DNA of 64,000 nt from Phormidium ambiguum IAM M-71 (lineage in GTDB: Bacteria; Cyanobacteriota; Cyanobacteriia; Cyanobacteriales; Aerosakkonemataceae): contig NZ_MRCE01000008.1 in NCBI RefSeq assembly GCF_001904725.1, positions 171,584 through 235,583 of the forward strand, given 5' to 3'. Both the position numbers and the translations under genes were made by a program. The notes below the pieces were generated by a model that was not told the origin of the DNA, searched no databases, and worked only from the letters and a program-made list of their open reading frames with translations. This document shows, in pieces, positions 54,780 through 63,958 of the stretch. Each line of letters opens with the position of its first letter. The first letter of the stretch is position 1.

Positions 54780-55709
54780 ATGGAAACAAAAATAACAGTT
54801 ATTGGTGCAGGTGCTTGGGGTACGACTTTAGCTTTGTTGGCGAAGGCGAATGGTCATCAGGTTTGTCTGTGGTCGCGCCAAAGTTCGGCTAATCTTGCAG
54901 ATGTCTTGGTAGATGTAGATATTGTAGTTTCTGCTGTTTCCATGAAAGGTGTTAGACCTGTGGTGGAACAAATACGGTCTTTTGCGGTTAGTAAACAGGT
55001 AATTTTTGTTACTGCTACCAAAGGATTAGACCCTTCGACTACTTGTACTCCTTCGCAAATTTGGCAAGCGGCGTTTCCTTTAAATCCAGTAGTAGTGTTA
55101 GCAGGGCCAAATTTATCGAAAGAAATACAAGCTGGCCTACCCGCTGCCACAGTTGTTGGCAGTTCTGACTTGGCAGCAGCTAAAATTGTACAAACAGTGT
55201 TTAATTCCAATCGGTTTCGCGTTTACACTAATGATGATTGGTTGGGTGTGGAGTTAGGTGGTACACTAAAAAATGTGATGGCGATCGCTGCTGGGGCTTG
55301 TGACGGTTTGCGGTTAGGAACCAATGCCAAAGCTGCACTTGTAACTCGCGGCCTCGCAGAAATCATCCGTATTGGAAATCATTGGGGAGCTAAAACAGAT
55401 ACATTCTATGGTTTATCAGGCTTAGGCGACCTCCTAGCAACTTGTAATAGTCCTTTGAGTCGGAATTACCAAGTTGGTTATGAATTAGCGATCGGAAAAA
55501 AGTTGCCAGAAATTTTGAGTAATCTGGAAGGAACTGCTGAAGGGGTAAATACGTCTCAGGTTTTAGTTGCATTAGCTAATCAGCAGGGAATTTCTATTCC
55601 TATTTCCGCTCAAGTCGATCGTTTACTTAAAGGAGAAGTCACTCCCTTAGCAGCTGTAGAATCTCTGATGTTGCGAGATGTTAAACCAGAAACATATCTA
55701 CCTCAATAA
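54780..55709 (+). CDS. gpsA: Glycerol-3-phosphate dehydrogenase [NAD(P)+]
   Basis: A 309-residue enzyme with Rossmann motif GAGAWGTTLA (residues 9-18), AGPNLSKEI, and the catalytic region GVELGGTLKNVMAIAAG with Lys, followed by NAKAALVTRGLAE. It makes glycerol 3-phosphate for membrane lipids. It lacks about 25 residues between the first strand pair and DVDIVVSAV compared with E. coli GpsA; I recall this shorter form as normal in cyanobacteria. It starts 110 bp after lipA with a repeat between. Confidence 0.96.
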   Translation: METKITVIGAGAWGTTLALLAKANGHQVCLWSRQSSANLADVLVDVDIVVSAVSMKGVRPVVEQIRSFAVSKQVIFVTATKGLDPSTTCTPSQIWQAAFPLNPVVVLAGPNLSKEIQAGLPAATVVGSSDLAAAKIVQTVFNSNRFRVYTNDDWLGVELGGTLKNVMAIAAGACDGLRLGTNAKAALVTRGLAEIIRIGNHWGAKTDTFYGLSGLGDLLATCNSPLSRNYQVGYELAIGKKLPEILSNLEGTAEGVNTSQVLVALANQQGISIPISAQVDRLLKGEVTPLAAVESLMLRDVKPETYLPQ

Positions 55710-56129
55710 ATTTTCCTGATTATCACAACCGACGAAGTTTTAGGGATTTTTTAATAAATCTTTAATGAAATTCCGGTAAAGTGATCGGGAACTCATGCAA
55801 CTAGTGATGTAGATTAACTTGTCCTCTGATAGAGGTCACCTAAGACCAAAGTGATATCGCTTTATACTAGCTAGCGATAGAAAAAGTTTATCACCCGTCT
55901 GGGAACTTCCCTGATTTAGAGCAGCATTGTTATCTATTCTATCCATTATGGGAAAGATAAAGTATGTGCAACTAAAGACGGTAATCGTCAAGCTATAAGA
56001 GTGCATCACTGGAAGTCTTATAGGGTAACTACCACGGATTTTATTTCCTCTGGAAAGATGCCCAAATTTATCACCTCTAACCGAATTCTAAAAGCCCCTT
56101 TGTCATCTGGAGCAGTTGAGGCAATCACT
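55710..56129. other. Long leader region of the sigma factor gene
   Basis: 420 bp without a convincing gene. A frame continues upstream from the sigma start to 56001, but without family similarity. Some short inverted segments occur (for example ctctgatagag near 55834-55844). It may hold the regulated promoter and 5' UTR of the sigma gene. Confidence 0.4.
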
Positions 56130-57374
56130 ATGCCAGCAACCTTTCATACCACTGATGCCACCTACAATAGTCAATCAGAAGCCCCTAGCTTTCAATTAGA
56201 TGAAATTGAAATGGAACCAACAGCTAGGGATCTAGTTGATCTAGAGATGGAGGAGGAAGAAACCGCAAACTTACCGAAAAGTCCTAATCGTCGGACTAAC
56301 GACTTAGTTCGTTTGTATCTGCAAGATATTGGTCGAGTACGTCTGTTAGGACGAGATGAAGAAGTTTCGGAAGCCCAACAAGTCCAGCGCTATATGCGGT
56401 TGTTGGAATTACGAGATCAAGCTGCACAAGAAGAAAATGGGGTACTCGGGCAATATGTAGAATTGATTGAAATTCACGATCGCCTAGCTGCTAATTTAGG
56501 TCATCGTCCATCTTTTGAAAGATGGGCAAATGCTGCGGGAATCTCAGTGTCGGAACTGAAGCCGATTTTAGCTGCGGGAAAACGTCGTTGGGCAGAATTA
56601 GTAGATTTAAGTAATGAAGAGTTAGAACAAATTCAAACCGAAGGTATTCGGGCTAAAGATCACATGATTAAGGCAAACTTGCGCTTAGTCGTATCTGTAG
56701 CTAAAAAATACCAAAATCGCGGTTTGGAATTGTTGGATTTAATCCAAGAAGGTACTTTGGGTTTAGAACGCGCTGTTGAAAAGTTTGACCCCACTAAAGG
56801 TTATCGCTTCAGCACTTATGCTTATTGGTGGATTCGTCAAGGAATCACCCGTGCGATCGCAACTCAAAGCCGTACTATTCGTCTCCCAGTTCACATTACC
56901 GAAAAACTCAACAAAATTAAAAAAGCTCAACGCAAAATTTCTCAAGAAAAAGGTCGCACTGCTACCCTAGAGGATTTAGCCAAAGAACTGGAAATGACTC
57001 CTTTCCAAGTTCGGGAAGTGCTCTTCCGCGTACCGCGATCGGTTTCTTTTGAAACAAAAGTTGGGAAAGAAAAAGATACTGAACTAGGCGACTTGCTACC
57101 CACAGAAGAAATTTCGCCTGAAGAGATCTTAATGCGGGAAGCACTCTACCGTGACTTACAGCAGCTTTTAGCTGACTTAACTACCAGAGAAAGAGATGTA
57201 ATTTTGATGCGCTTTGGCTTAGAAGATGGTCGTTCCTATTCTTTAGCCGAAATTGGTCGCGCCTTAGATCTTTCGCGGGAACGAGTGCGCCAAATTGAAG
57301 CGAAAGCTTTGCAAAAATTACGTCAACCAAAACGCCGTAATCGGGTGCGCGATTATCTAGAGTCTTTTGGTTAA
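56130..57374 (+). CDS. sigC: Group 2 RNA polymerase sigma factor, SigC type
   Basis: A 414-residue sigma-70 family protein. Region 1.2 (TNDLVRLYLQDIGRVRLLGR), region 2 (DLIQEGTLGLERAVEKFDPT, then KGYRFSTYAYWWIRQ with the -10 recognition helix), region 3 and region 4 (YSLAEIGRALDLSRERVRQI) are all complete. The N-terminus MPATFHTTDATYNSQ matches the start I remember for cyanobacterial SigC, so I use ATG 56130 rather than the open frame from 56001. gagg at 56118-56121 may serve as ribosome site. Group 2 factors are non-essential and adjust transcription to nutrient and stress state. Confidence 0.92.
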   Translation: MPATFHTTDATYNSQSEAPSFQLDEIEMEPTARDLVDLEMEEEETANLPKSPNRRTNDLVRLYLQDIGRVRLLGRDEEVSEAQQVQRYMRLLELRDQAAQEENGVLGQYVELIEIHDRLAANLGHRPSFERWANAAGISVSELKPILAAGKRRWAELVDLSNEELEQIQTEGIRAKDHMIKANLRLVVSVAKKYQNRGLELLDLIQEGTLGLERAVEKFDPTKGYRFSTYAYWWIRQGITRAIATQSRTIRLPVHITEKLNKIKKAQRKISQEKGRTATLEDLAKELEMTPFQVREVLFRVPRSVSFETKVGKEKDTELGDLLPTEEISPEEILMREALYRDLQQLLADLTTRERDVILMRFGLEDGRSYSLAEIGRALDLSRERVRQIEAKALQKLRQPKRRNRVRDYLESFG

Positions 57375-57407
57375 GATTTTCAGTTTATTCATTGTGTTTG
57401 TCTCCCT

Positions 57408-57436
57408 TGACCGAGAGTAACATCTCGGTCATTTTT
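57408..57436 (+). terminator. Rho-independent terminator after sigC
   Basis: A perfect 9-bp stem, tgaccgaga/tctcggtca, with a 6-nt loop followed by ttttt. It lies 33 bp after the sigC stop. Confidence 0.92.
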
Positions 57437-57590
57437 GTTTGGCAATAAAAACCAAAGTCAACAATTTTAATAATTAATAATTTTAATTTTTAGAAATTTG
57501 AACAAAAAATATCTTTTATTGTTGCGAGTCTTTTCTGGCAAGGCTTTCCACTATTTAATTTATTGATTTAATTATAGTTTTTCTCAATAA

Positions 57591-57632
57591 AGAAGGCTTT
57601 TCAAGATGCTTTTAGAAATACTTTCTCAATAA
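57591..57632 (+). promoter_or_regulatory. Repeated ttctcaataa motif upstream of the first fur-family gene
   Basis: Two identical copies, at 57591-57600 and 57623-57632, are 32 bp apart (about three helical turns). A related ttctcaatag is at 58240-58249 and its inverted core ttgagaat at 58309-58316, before the second fur gene. They are candidate operator half-sites; no experiment is implied. Confidence 0.45.
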
Positions 57633-57705
57633 GCAAAAACACTTGCAAATAAGTATCGATATTGTGTATCCTTCCTGTTATAAGAAGGCTTTCTACAGCG
57701 TCAAT

Positions 57706-58230
57706 ATGACTACGTATACAGCAGGCTCGTTTAAAGCTGAACTGAATGAAAAGGGTTGGCGTTTAACTCCCCAGAGACAAACAATTTTGCAACTCTTTCA
57801 AGACCTTCCTGAAGGAAAGCATTTGAGTGCGGAAGACCTGTACGCTTTGCTCAAAGCTCAAGGAGAGAAAATTAGTTTATCTACGGTTTATCGTACCCTG
57901 AAGTTAATGGCGAGAATGGGTATTCTGCGAGAGTTAGAGCTAGCAGAAGGACACAAACATTACGAAATTAATCAGCCCTATCCTAATCATCACCATCATT
58001 TAGTTTGTATTCAATGCAATAAGACGATCGAATTTAAAGACAATTCAATTTTGAAAGTTGGCTTAAAACAAACAGAAAAAGCCGGACTGCACCTGTTAGA
58101 CTGTCAACTAACTATTCACACAGTTTGCCCAGAAGCTTTGCGCCAGGGGTGGCCTTCTCTATTACCAAGTAATTGGTCTTGTTTGAGGTCGATGACCCAA
58201 TCAGATGAGAAATCTCACGGAGCTAAATAA
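57706..58230 (+). CDS. Fur-family metal-dependent regulator, paralogue 1
   Basis: A 174-residue Fur/Zur/PerR-type protein. The DNA-binding winged helix is GWRLTPQRQTILQLFQDLPE (residues 17-36) with recognition helix ISLSTVYRTLKLMARMG. The metal/dimer domain has HKHYE, the HHHHL cluster and one CxxC (CIQC, C101/C104). At the second CxxC position it has CPEALRQGW, so the distal cysteine is missing and a structural Zn4-Cys site is incomplete. I place the start at ATG 57706 (MTTYTAGSFKAEL), parallel to paralogue 2. Metal specificity (Fe, Zn or peroxide sensing) cannot be told. Confidence 0.92.
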   Translation: MTTYTAGSFKAELNEKGWRLTPQRQTILQLFQDLPEGKHLSAEDLYALLKAQGEKISLSTVYRTLKLMARMGILRELELAEGHKHYEINQPYPNHHHHLVCIQCNKTIEFKDNSILKVGLKQTEKAGLHLLDCQLTIHTVCPEALRQGWPSLLPSNWSCLRSMTQSDEKSHGAK

Positions 58231-58239
58231 TAAGATAAA

Positions 58240-58316
58240 TTCTCAATAGCTTAAGTTTCTTGAAAATAACTCACTAATTAGCTATTATTTTCAATAACTG
58301 TACCTTTCTTGAGAAT
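58240..58316. promoter_or_regulatory. Inverted ttctcaa / ttgagaa pair before the second fur-family gene
   Basis: attctcaa at 58239-58246 and its exact complement ttgagaat at 58309-58316 flank the promoter region of paralogue 2. Between them, ctattattttcaata (58282-58296) resembles part of an AT-rich Fur box. Autoregulation by one or both Fur paralogues is the obvious guess. Confidence 0.4.
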
Positions 58317-58322
58317 GAGATC

Positions 58323-58778
58323 ATGCCTGTCTACACAGCATCCTCACTGAAAGCTGAGCTAAATGAAAGAGGTTGGCGTTTAACTCCCCAGAGGGAAACA
58401 ATTTTGCACCTTTTCCAAGAATTGCCCAAAGGCGATCATTTAAGTGCTGAAGATCTTTATCAGCGGTTAGAAAGCCAAGGGGAATCAATTAGCTTATCTA
58501 CGATTTACCGCAGCCTGAAATTAATGGCGAGAATGGGTATCCTACGTGAGTTGGAATTGGGCGAGGGACATAAACACTATGAACTCAATCAACCTTATCC
58601 CCATCATCACGACCATCTGATTTGCGTGCGTTGTAATAAGACTGTCGAATTTAAAAATGATGCCATTTTGAAAATAGGAACTAAAACCGCAGAAAAAGAA
58701 GGATATCAACTACTTGACTGTCAACTTACGATTCATGCGATTTGTCCTGCTTGTCAACGGGCATTGCTGCCGATTTAG
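58323..58778 (+). CDS. Fur-family metal-dependent regulator, paralogue 2
   Basis: A 151-residue protein, strongly similar to paralogue 1 over the first 140 residues (GWRLTPQRETILHLFQELPK, and ISLSTIYRSLKLMARMGILR). Both CxxC pairs are present (CVRC, C101/C104, and CPAC, C141/C144), so a full structural zinc site is expected. The regulatory ligands HKHYE and HHHDHL are kept. This looks like the FurC/PerR-type lineage of filamentous cyanobacteria, though assignment among Fur, Zur and PerR is uncertain. It ends in a hairpin at 58822-58846. Confidence 0.93.
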   Translation: MPVYTASSLKAELNERGWRLTPQRETILHLFQELPKGDHLSAEDLYQRLESQGESISLSTIYRSLKLMARMGILRELELGEGHKHYELNQPYPHHHDHLICVRCNKTVEFKNDAILKIGTKTAEKEGYQLLDCQLTIHAICPACQRALLPI

Positions 58779-58821
58779 AAATTTAAAGTTATTTGATTTC
58801 GATCGCATATCTAATGCTGAG

Positions 58822-58846
58822 GCTCCCAGGCGTTTTGCCTGAGAGC
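58822..58846 (+). terminator. Terminator after the second fur gene
   Basis: A 10-bp stem, gctcccaggc/gcctgagagc (one mismatch), with loop gtttt, followed by aactgttttatta. It lies between convergent genes. Confidence 0.7.
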
Positions 58847-58859
58847 AACTGTTTTATTA

Positions 58860-60020
58860 TTATGGTTGCAGGAGAGTATCATTCTCACCGACTCCGTAAG
58901 CTTTTTGGGCTGCTTTGAGTGCTTGCTTCGTTTCGTCGGTGAAAGTGCCATTAATCGGCCCTTTATAAAATCCTCTTTCTTTGAGTTTAGTTTGAATCTG
59001 GGAAACCGAGAAGTTGCGAACAGTGGGTGGAGTTAGTAATGCAGCTTTAGTACTGCTATCTACAATTCCATTAGCTGTGAGTCCAGCTTGTTTTTGGAAA
59101 CGAATTACTGCTTCTTTAGTTAAGGGGCCAAAATTGCCTGTGGTGTTACCTCGGTAATGGCCTAAAATTTGTAGGCGTTGTTGTAGGTCTTTGACTTCCT
59201 GACCGCGATCGCCTTGTTGTAAACTTGCTTGAATGATAGTTCTACTATTATTGGTGGATGGTTTTTCTGAGGCATTGGTGATCGATTCTCCAGTAAAAGG
59301 AGAATTGTTAAAGGTGGGATCTAATATTTGAGTTGTGTTACCACCTTTAGCTAAAGCTGCCCAAGTATTACGTCCGACGATGCCATCAACCATTAAGCGG
59401 TTAGTACGTTGAAATTGTCTAACTGCTATGGAAGTGGCTAAATTGAACTTTCCATCGATCGTACCAGTGTAAGCACCTGCATCAGCGAGCATTTGTTGTA
59501 AAGTTTTTACAGATGCACCTGAAGCACCTCGGCGTAAAGTTGGTTGTTTATTAGGATCGATCGCCTCTGCTTGCGTACTTGCCGTTTCCGGGTTAGAAGT
59601 AGTTTGCGGTTCTGTACTATTATTTTGAAATTTTTGTTCTAATGCTGTGAGAGTAGTTGTTTCTACGATCCCATCTGCTGTAATACCTTGATCTTGCTGG
59701 AAGCGAATCACAGCTTTTTTGGTTAATGGGCCAAAGTGTCCGGTGGGACGGCGATCGAAATAACCGAGTTTTTGTAATTTTGTCTGAAGTTCTGCTACTT
59801 CCGTACCTCTGCTACCTTGAGTCATTTGGGCTATTGCCTTGGTAGCAATACCAATACTGCTGATTGTAAGTACTAAGCTAAGTAAATGAATCCAACTTCT
59901 TTTGCCGACATTTCTCCAGTTAACGTTCTGGAAAATTTTGACATTTTCTGACTCAGCGCACTTCCCATCCTCGTTTTCCTCTTGGGAACTTGCCAGATGT
60001 AGGTAAACAAGGTTTTCCAT
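58860..60020 (-). CDS. Exported peptidoglycan-binding domain protein (about four repeats)
   Basis: A 386-residue protein. After a short cytoplasmic lead (MENLVYLHLASSQEENEDGK) and a membrane span near residues 45-62 (WIHLLSLVLTISSIGIATKA), three full PG_binding_1 units (GSRGTEVAELQTKLQKLGYF, RGASGASVKTLQQMLADAGA and QGDRGQEVKDLQQRLQILGH, each ending DGIVxxxT) and one divergent copy fill the protein. No catalytic domain is present, so it is a wall-binding or anchoring protein. ATG 60020 gives the MENLxYLHLA start common in cyanobacterial relatives; 60035 would add five residues. Confidence 0.88.
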   Translation of the reverse strand: MENLVYLHLASSQEENEDGKCAESENVKIFQNVNWRNVGKRSWIHLLSLVLTISSIGIATKAIAQMTQGSRGTEVAELQTKLQKLGYFDRRPTGHFGPLTKKAVIRFQQDQGITADGIVETTTLTALEQKFQNNSTEPQTTSNPETASTQAEAIDPNKQPTLRRGASGASVKTLQQMLADAGAYTGTIDGKFNLATSIAVRQFQRTNRLMVDGIVGRNTWAALAKGGNTTQILDPTFNNSPFTGESITNASEKPSTNNSRTIIQASLQQGDRGQEVKDLQQRLQILGHYRGNTTGNFGPLTKEAVIRFQKQAGLTANGIVDSSTKAALLTPPTVRNFSVSQIQTKLKERGFYKGPINGTFTDETKQALKAAQKAYGVGENDTLLQP

Positions 60021-60035
60021 AATTTCCCAGTCCAA

Positions 60036-60447
60036 CTATTTACAATGAACATCTACTTCAACTAAAAAGTAGACTATCAAAATTCTAATTGACACTTATT
60101 TTCTATTCAATAAGTCAATCAATAACTAATATGACACTTTATTGTGTCCAATTTAACAAACCTTATACCAATTGATGTCAATTGATGAGAGGGCTAATAG
60201 TCTTGGGTATTGAATTTGAGCAATTTTTTCATTAAGCAATAAATGTTACAAAAACATTTTTTCTACTACCTATTAAATTATAGATATTGTAATAAAGTTT
60301 TTTGAGATTTTGATTTAACCTGGAAAATTTTATCGGCTAGATAGTACAGATGTACAAAAAGAGCGATCGACTTTTCTGGGACAAATCAGGAAATTTTCTT
60401 CATTAGAGCTCTCCAAAGATTAAATGCGGGTTATTTGTAACCTTTGT
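60036..60447. other. Intergenic region between the peptidoglycan-binding and RND genes
   Basis: AT-rich, with short direct repeats of aattgatg near 60170-60187 and one gcgatcg near 60363. The promoter of the peptidoglycan-binding gene is expected at the left. No gene is seen. Confidence 0.4.
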
Positions 60448-60471
60448 AGAGACGTTGTATACAACGTCTCT
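60448..60471. repeat. Perfect 24-bp palindrome at the 3' end of the RND gene
   Basis: agagacgttgta followed directly by its complement. It is a dispersed cyanobacterial repeat type (gtagagacgttg). It starts 13 bp beyond the stop of the RND gene and may act in its termination or protect its mRNA. Confidence 0.8.
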
Positions 60472-60483
60472 TACCTCTTAATC

Positions 60484-63400
60484 TTATCTTTCCGGTGAAT
60501 TGTGCCGATCGGTTTTTGATGACTCCTGATTAATTTGGGAACCTTCCTGGGGATGAAATCCATTACCATTAGAAGAAGAATCTTGATTATCAGAGTTTTC
60601 CCCATGACGGTAATACAGTAAAGTTTGAGCTTTTGGGATTTGAATTGGCGGCTGTGTTTTAGCTACAGTGTGTTTGTGAGTAGCTTTGCGGAAGAAGTCT
60701 TCAATATTTTTCACCACAATAAATAACACAGGTACAATTAACAAACTCAAAAAGGTAGCGACACACATTCCGCCAATTACCGCAGTTCCCAAAGACTGAC
60801 GTGCAGCTGCACCAGCGCCAGTAGCGATCGCTAAAGGAAAAATCCCGATAATAGTGGAAAAAGCTGTCATTAAAATCGGGCGTAAACGTTCCTCAGAAGC
60901 TTTGATTGCTGCTTGAACAGTTGGGACACCTTTTTCTTTTAATTGGTTAGCAAATTCAACAATTAGAATCGAGTTTTTACTTGCCATCCCAATCAACATT
61001 ACTAAACCGATTTGAGTGTAAACATCATTAGCAAATCCTCTAAGGGAAACGGCTAACAGCGCCCCAAAAATTGCTAAGGGAACACTCAACATAATAATGA
61101 ATGGATCGACGTAGTTTTCGTATTGTGCTGCTAGGACTAAAAACACCAAAATAAACGCAAATCCAAAGACAATGATTGATTGTCCGCCTGATTGAATTTC
61201 TTCTAAAGTTAAGCCAGACCATTGATAACCAAAGCCTTGAGGTAAGGTTTCTTTAGCCACATTTTGCATCGCTGCGATCGCTTGTCCAGAACTGACTCCA
61301 GGTGCGCCAGAACCGTTAATTTCTACAGACCGGAATAAGTTGTAATGTGAGATAACTGATGGTGCTGTAGTTTGAGAAACTTTGACTAAGTTGCTCAGCG
61401 GAACCATTTCGTTAGTTGCCGATCGCACATACAATTTATAGATGTCTTCGGGATTAGAACGAAACTGGGTATCAGCTTGCACATACACCCGATAACTGCG
61501 GTTAAACTGATTGAAATCATTTACATATTGTGAACCTAAGAAAATCTGCAAAGTACTGAAAATATCTTCCAAAGAAACTTGGAGAGCGTTGGCTTTATTG
61601 CGATCGACTTCTACGGTTAACTGTGGAGTATTACCATTAAAATTAGGTCGCAAACCAACTAATGTTGGTGGCGTTGGGTTATTAGGAGTACCAGGATAAG
61701 TGCTAGCTCTACCCATGAATTGACCCAAGGCTTCTTCCATTACTCTAAAACCCAGGTTATTTCGGTCTTGGAGTTGAAATTCAAATCCACCAAAGCTACC
61801 TAAACCTTGAATTGCGGGTGGTGCAAATGGGATAACTGTTGCTTCTTTAATAGAAAGCAACTGTGGGAAAAGACTACCAATAATTGCTTTGGAAGATTGA
61901 TCCGGTCTTTTTCGTTCTTCCCAAGGTTTTAAAGTGGTAAAAATCAAGCCATTATTGGGAGTAGAACCGCTAAAACTAAACCCCCCAACTGCAAAAATAT
62001 TCACTACATCAGGTTGTTTTCTGAGAATAGCTTCGGCTTGCTCTAAAACTTTTTCAGTATAGTTTAAAGAAGCTCCTTCGGGGCCTTGAACAAGGGTAAT
62101 AAATACGCCTTGGTCTTCTTCGGGTAAAAATCCTCCTGGGACTATTGTAAACAACCAATAAGTTGCCGCTAAAGCAGCGACAAATATAATGAGAACTAAA
62201 TATCTTAGTTTGGTGACAATGCCTAGAATCCAAGCATACAGTTTTCTGAATTCATCAATAACCCAGTTAATTCCTCGAAAAATCCAGTTGTTTGGTGCGG
62301 ACGATCGTTTGAGTAATAAAGCTGAGAGAGTAGGCGTAAGGGTAATCGCGTTAAAGGTAGAAATTGCGATCGAAAAAGCAATTGTTAAAGCGAATTGTTT
62401 GTACAACTGTCCAGTAGTACCGGGGAAAAATGCCACTGGGACAAATAACGCGATTAATACTAGTGAAGTGGCAATTACAGCACCTAGTAATTCGTTCATG
62501 GAATCGATCGCAGCTTTGACCGGATTCTCTCCTTCTTCTTGAACTCTGCGAGTGATATCTTCGACAATAACGATCGCATCATCCACAACTAACCCTGATG
62601 CCAAAGTCAAACCAAACAAAGTCAGGGTATTAATGTTAAATCCTAATGCTTTCACAAAGATGAAAGTACCAATTAAAGCTACAGGAATTGCAATAGTTGG
62701 AATTAAAGTGGAGCGCCAATTTTGTAAAAACAAGAAGATAATTAAAATTACCAAACCCACAGCCATGAGTAAGGAAATTACAACTTCTTGCGCTCCAGCT
62801 TCAATAAATAAAGTAGTATCGTAAGCAACTGAATATTTGATTCCTGGTGGAAAATTTGGCGCTAATTCAGCCATCGTTTCTTTGACAGCTTGTGCCACAG
62901 TTAAAGCATTACTACCTGTTAATTGACTAATCCCTAAACCAATTCCTCTGCGTCCGTCAAATCGCAAAACTGAACTATAATTTTCCGCACCTAATTCGGC
63001 TCTACCAACATCTTTTAATTTAATTAAATTACCATCCTCACCAGTTTTAATTACCAACTCGGAAAATTCATTAGTATCTGCTAATCTTCCCATTGCTTGA
63101 ACTGCAAGTTGATATTGTTGATCTGGTGGTGCAGGTTGTTGTCCAATTTGTCCAGCACCAACTTGCAAATTCTGACGACGCAGTGCATTTACGACATCTT
63201 GAGGTGTTAAATTACGACTAGCTAAACGATTAGGATCTAACCACAAACGCATTGCATAAGTACGTTCACCAAAAATCCGTACATCAGCAACCCCTTTGAT
63301 TCTTTTTAAAGCATCTGTGATGTAAAGATCGGCATAGTTACTCAGATATAAGTCATTGTATTTCTCGTTTTCGGCATAAATTCCGATCGCCAATAAAAAG

Positions 63401-63816
63401 CCACTAGATTGTTTATTAACCCTAACTCCGGTTTGTTGTACAGGCCCAGGTAATCTAGATAAAACGGAAGAAACACGGTTTTGGACATCTACTGCGGCAA
63501 TGTCTTGATCTCGTTCTAATTCAAAAGTCAAAGAAATACTACTAGTACCGTCATTAGCACTAGTAGATTTGATGTATTTTACCCCTTCAATACCATTGAG
63601 TTCTCGTTCTAAAATGTTAGTGACTGTAGACTCAACAACTGAGGCGTTAGCACCAATATAATTGGAAGTAACTGTTACTTGTGGTGGGGCAATTTCTGGA
63701 TATTGAGCGACAGGTAATAAGAAAATACAAGCTGCTCCAACCATTGTAATAACGATCGAGCAAACTGTGGAAAATACAGGTCGCCTGATGAAAAAGTCAG
63801 ATATCGAAAAAATCAT
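60484..63816 (-). CDS. RND efflux pump, inner-membrane subunit (HAE1/AcrB family)
   Basis: A 1110-residue transporter with 12 membrane spans. It starts with FFIRRPVFSTVCSIVITMVG, has two large periplasmic loops, and carries the proton-relay Asp pair in TM4 (GLVVDDAIVIVEDITRR, near residue 405). TM10-12 includes VMLIGMASKNSILIVEFANQ. HAE1 pumps export amphiphilic compounds with a membrane-fusion protein and a TolC-like channel. Neither partner is downstream here; a fusion-protein gene may lie beyond the right edge or elsewhere. The C-terminal 60 residues are a Gln/Ser/Asn-rich tail longer than usual. Confidence 0.95.
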   Translation of the reverse strand: MIFSISDFFIRRPVFSTVCSIVITMVGAACIFLLPVAQYPEIAPPQVTVTSNYIGANASVVESTVTNILERELNGIEGVKYIKSTSANDGTSSISLTFELERDQDIAAVDVQNRVSSVLSRLPGPVQQTGVRVNKQSSGFLLAIGIYAENEKYNDLYLSNYADLYITDALKRIKGVADVRIFGERTYAMRLWLDPNRLASRNLTPQDVVNALRRQNLQVGAGQIGQQPAPPDQQYQLAVQAMGRLADTNEFSELVIKTGEDGNLIKLKDVGRAELGAENYSSVLRFDGRRGIGLGISQLTGSNALTVAQAVKETMAELAPNFPPGIKYSVAYDTTLFIEAGAQEVVISLLMAVGLVILIIFLFLQNWRSTLIPTIAIPVALIGTFIFVKALGFNINTLTLFGLTLASGLVVDDAIVIVEDITRRVQEEGENPVKAAIDSMNELLGAVIATSLVLIALFVPVAFFPGTTGQLYKQFALTIAFSIAISTFNAITLTPTLSALLLKRSSAPNNWIFRGINWVIDEFRKLYAWILGIVTKLRYLVLIIFVAALAATYWLFTIVPGGFLPEEDQGVFITLVQGPEGASLNYTEKVLEQAEAILRKQPDVVNIFAVGGFSFSGSTPNNGLIFTTLKPWEERKRPDQSSKAIIGSLFPQLLSIKEATVIPFAPPAIQGLGSFGGFEFQLQDRNNLGFRVMEEALGQFMGRASTYPGTPNNPTPPTLVGLRPNFNGNTPQLTVEVDRNKANALQVSLEDIFSTLQIFLGSQYVNDFNQFNRSYRVYVQADTQFRSNPEDIYKLYVRSATNEMVPLSNLVKVSQTTAPSVISHYNLFRSVEINGSGAPGVSSGQAIAAMQNVAKETLPQGFGYQWSGLTLEEIQSGGQSIIVFGFAFILVFLVLAAQYENYVDPFIIMLSVPLAIFGALLAVSLRGFANDVYTQIGLVMLIGMASKNSILIVEFANQLKEKGVPTVQAAIKASEERLRPILMTAFSTIIGIFPLAIATGAGAAARQSLGTAVIGGMCVATFLSLLIVPVLFIVVKNIEDFFRKATHKHTVAKTQPPIQIPKAQTLLYYRHGENSDNQDSSSNGNGFHPQEGSQINQESSKTDRHNSPER

Positions 63817-63958
63817 GAAGTTTAATCAGGTTATTTGTTATTTGTTTGGAGTCATTTGTCATCAGTTATGTGTCATTAGTTAGGGATAAAATCAATTTTT
63901 TTACAGCGCTTCGCGCTGTTATGAGGTACAATAAAATATCATTTAGTAGCCAAAGCTA
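63817..63958. other. Repeat-rich spacer before the right-edge transposase start
   Basis: It has tttgttatttg and tgtcat-type simple repeats (63828-63880) common between cyanobacterial genes, and the palindrome acagcgcttcgcgctgt at 63903-63919, the same family as in the PIN remnant. The promoter of the RND gene should be here. Confidence 0.55.

Noticed and set aside
54780..55709. Truncated gpsA
   Set aside because: It is shorter than the E. coli enzyme, but the gap matches the cyanobacterial form I remember and all motifs are intact.
55710..56129. Structured RNA or riboswitch before sigC
   Set aside because: Only short, weak inverted segments; no known riboswitch core could be seen.
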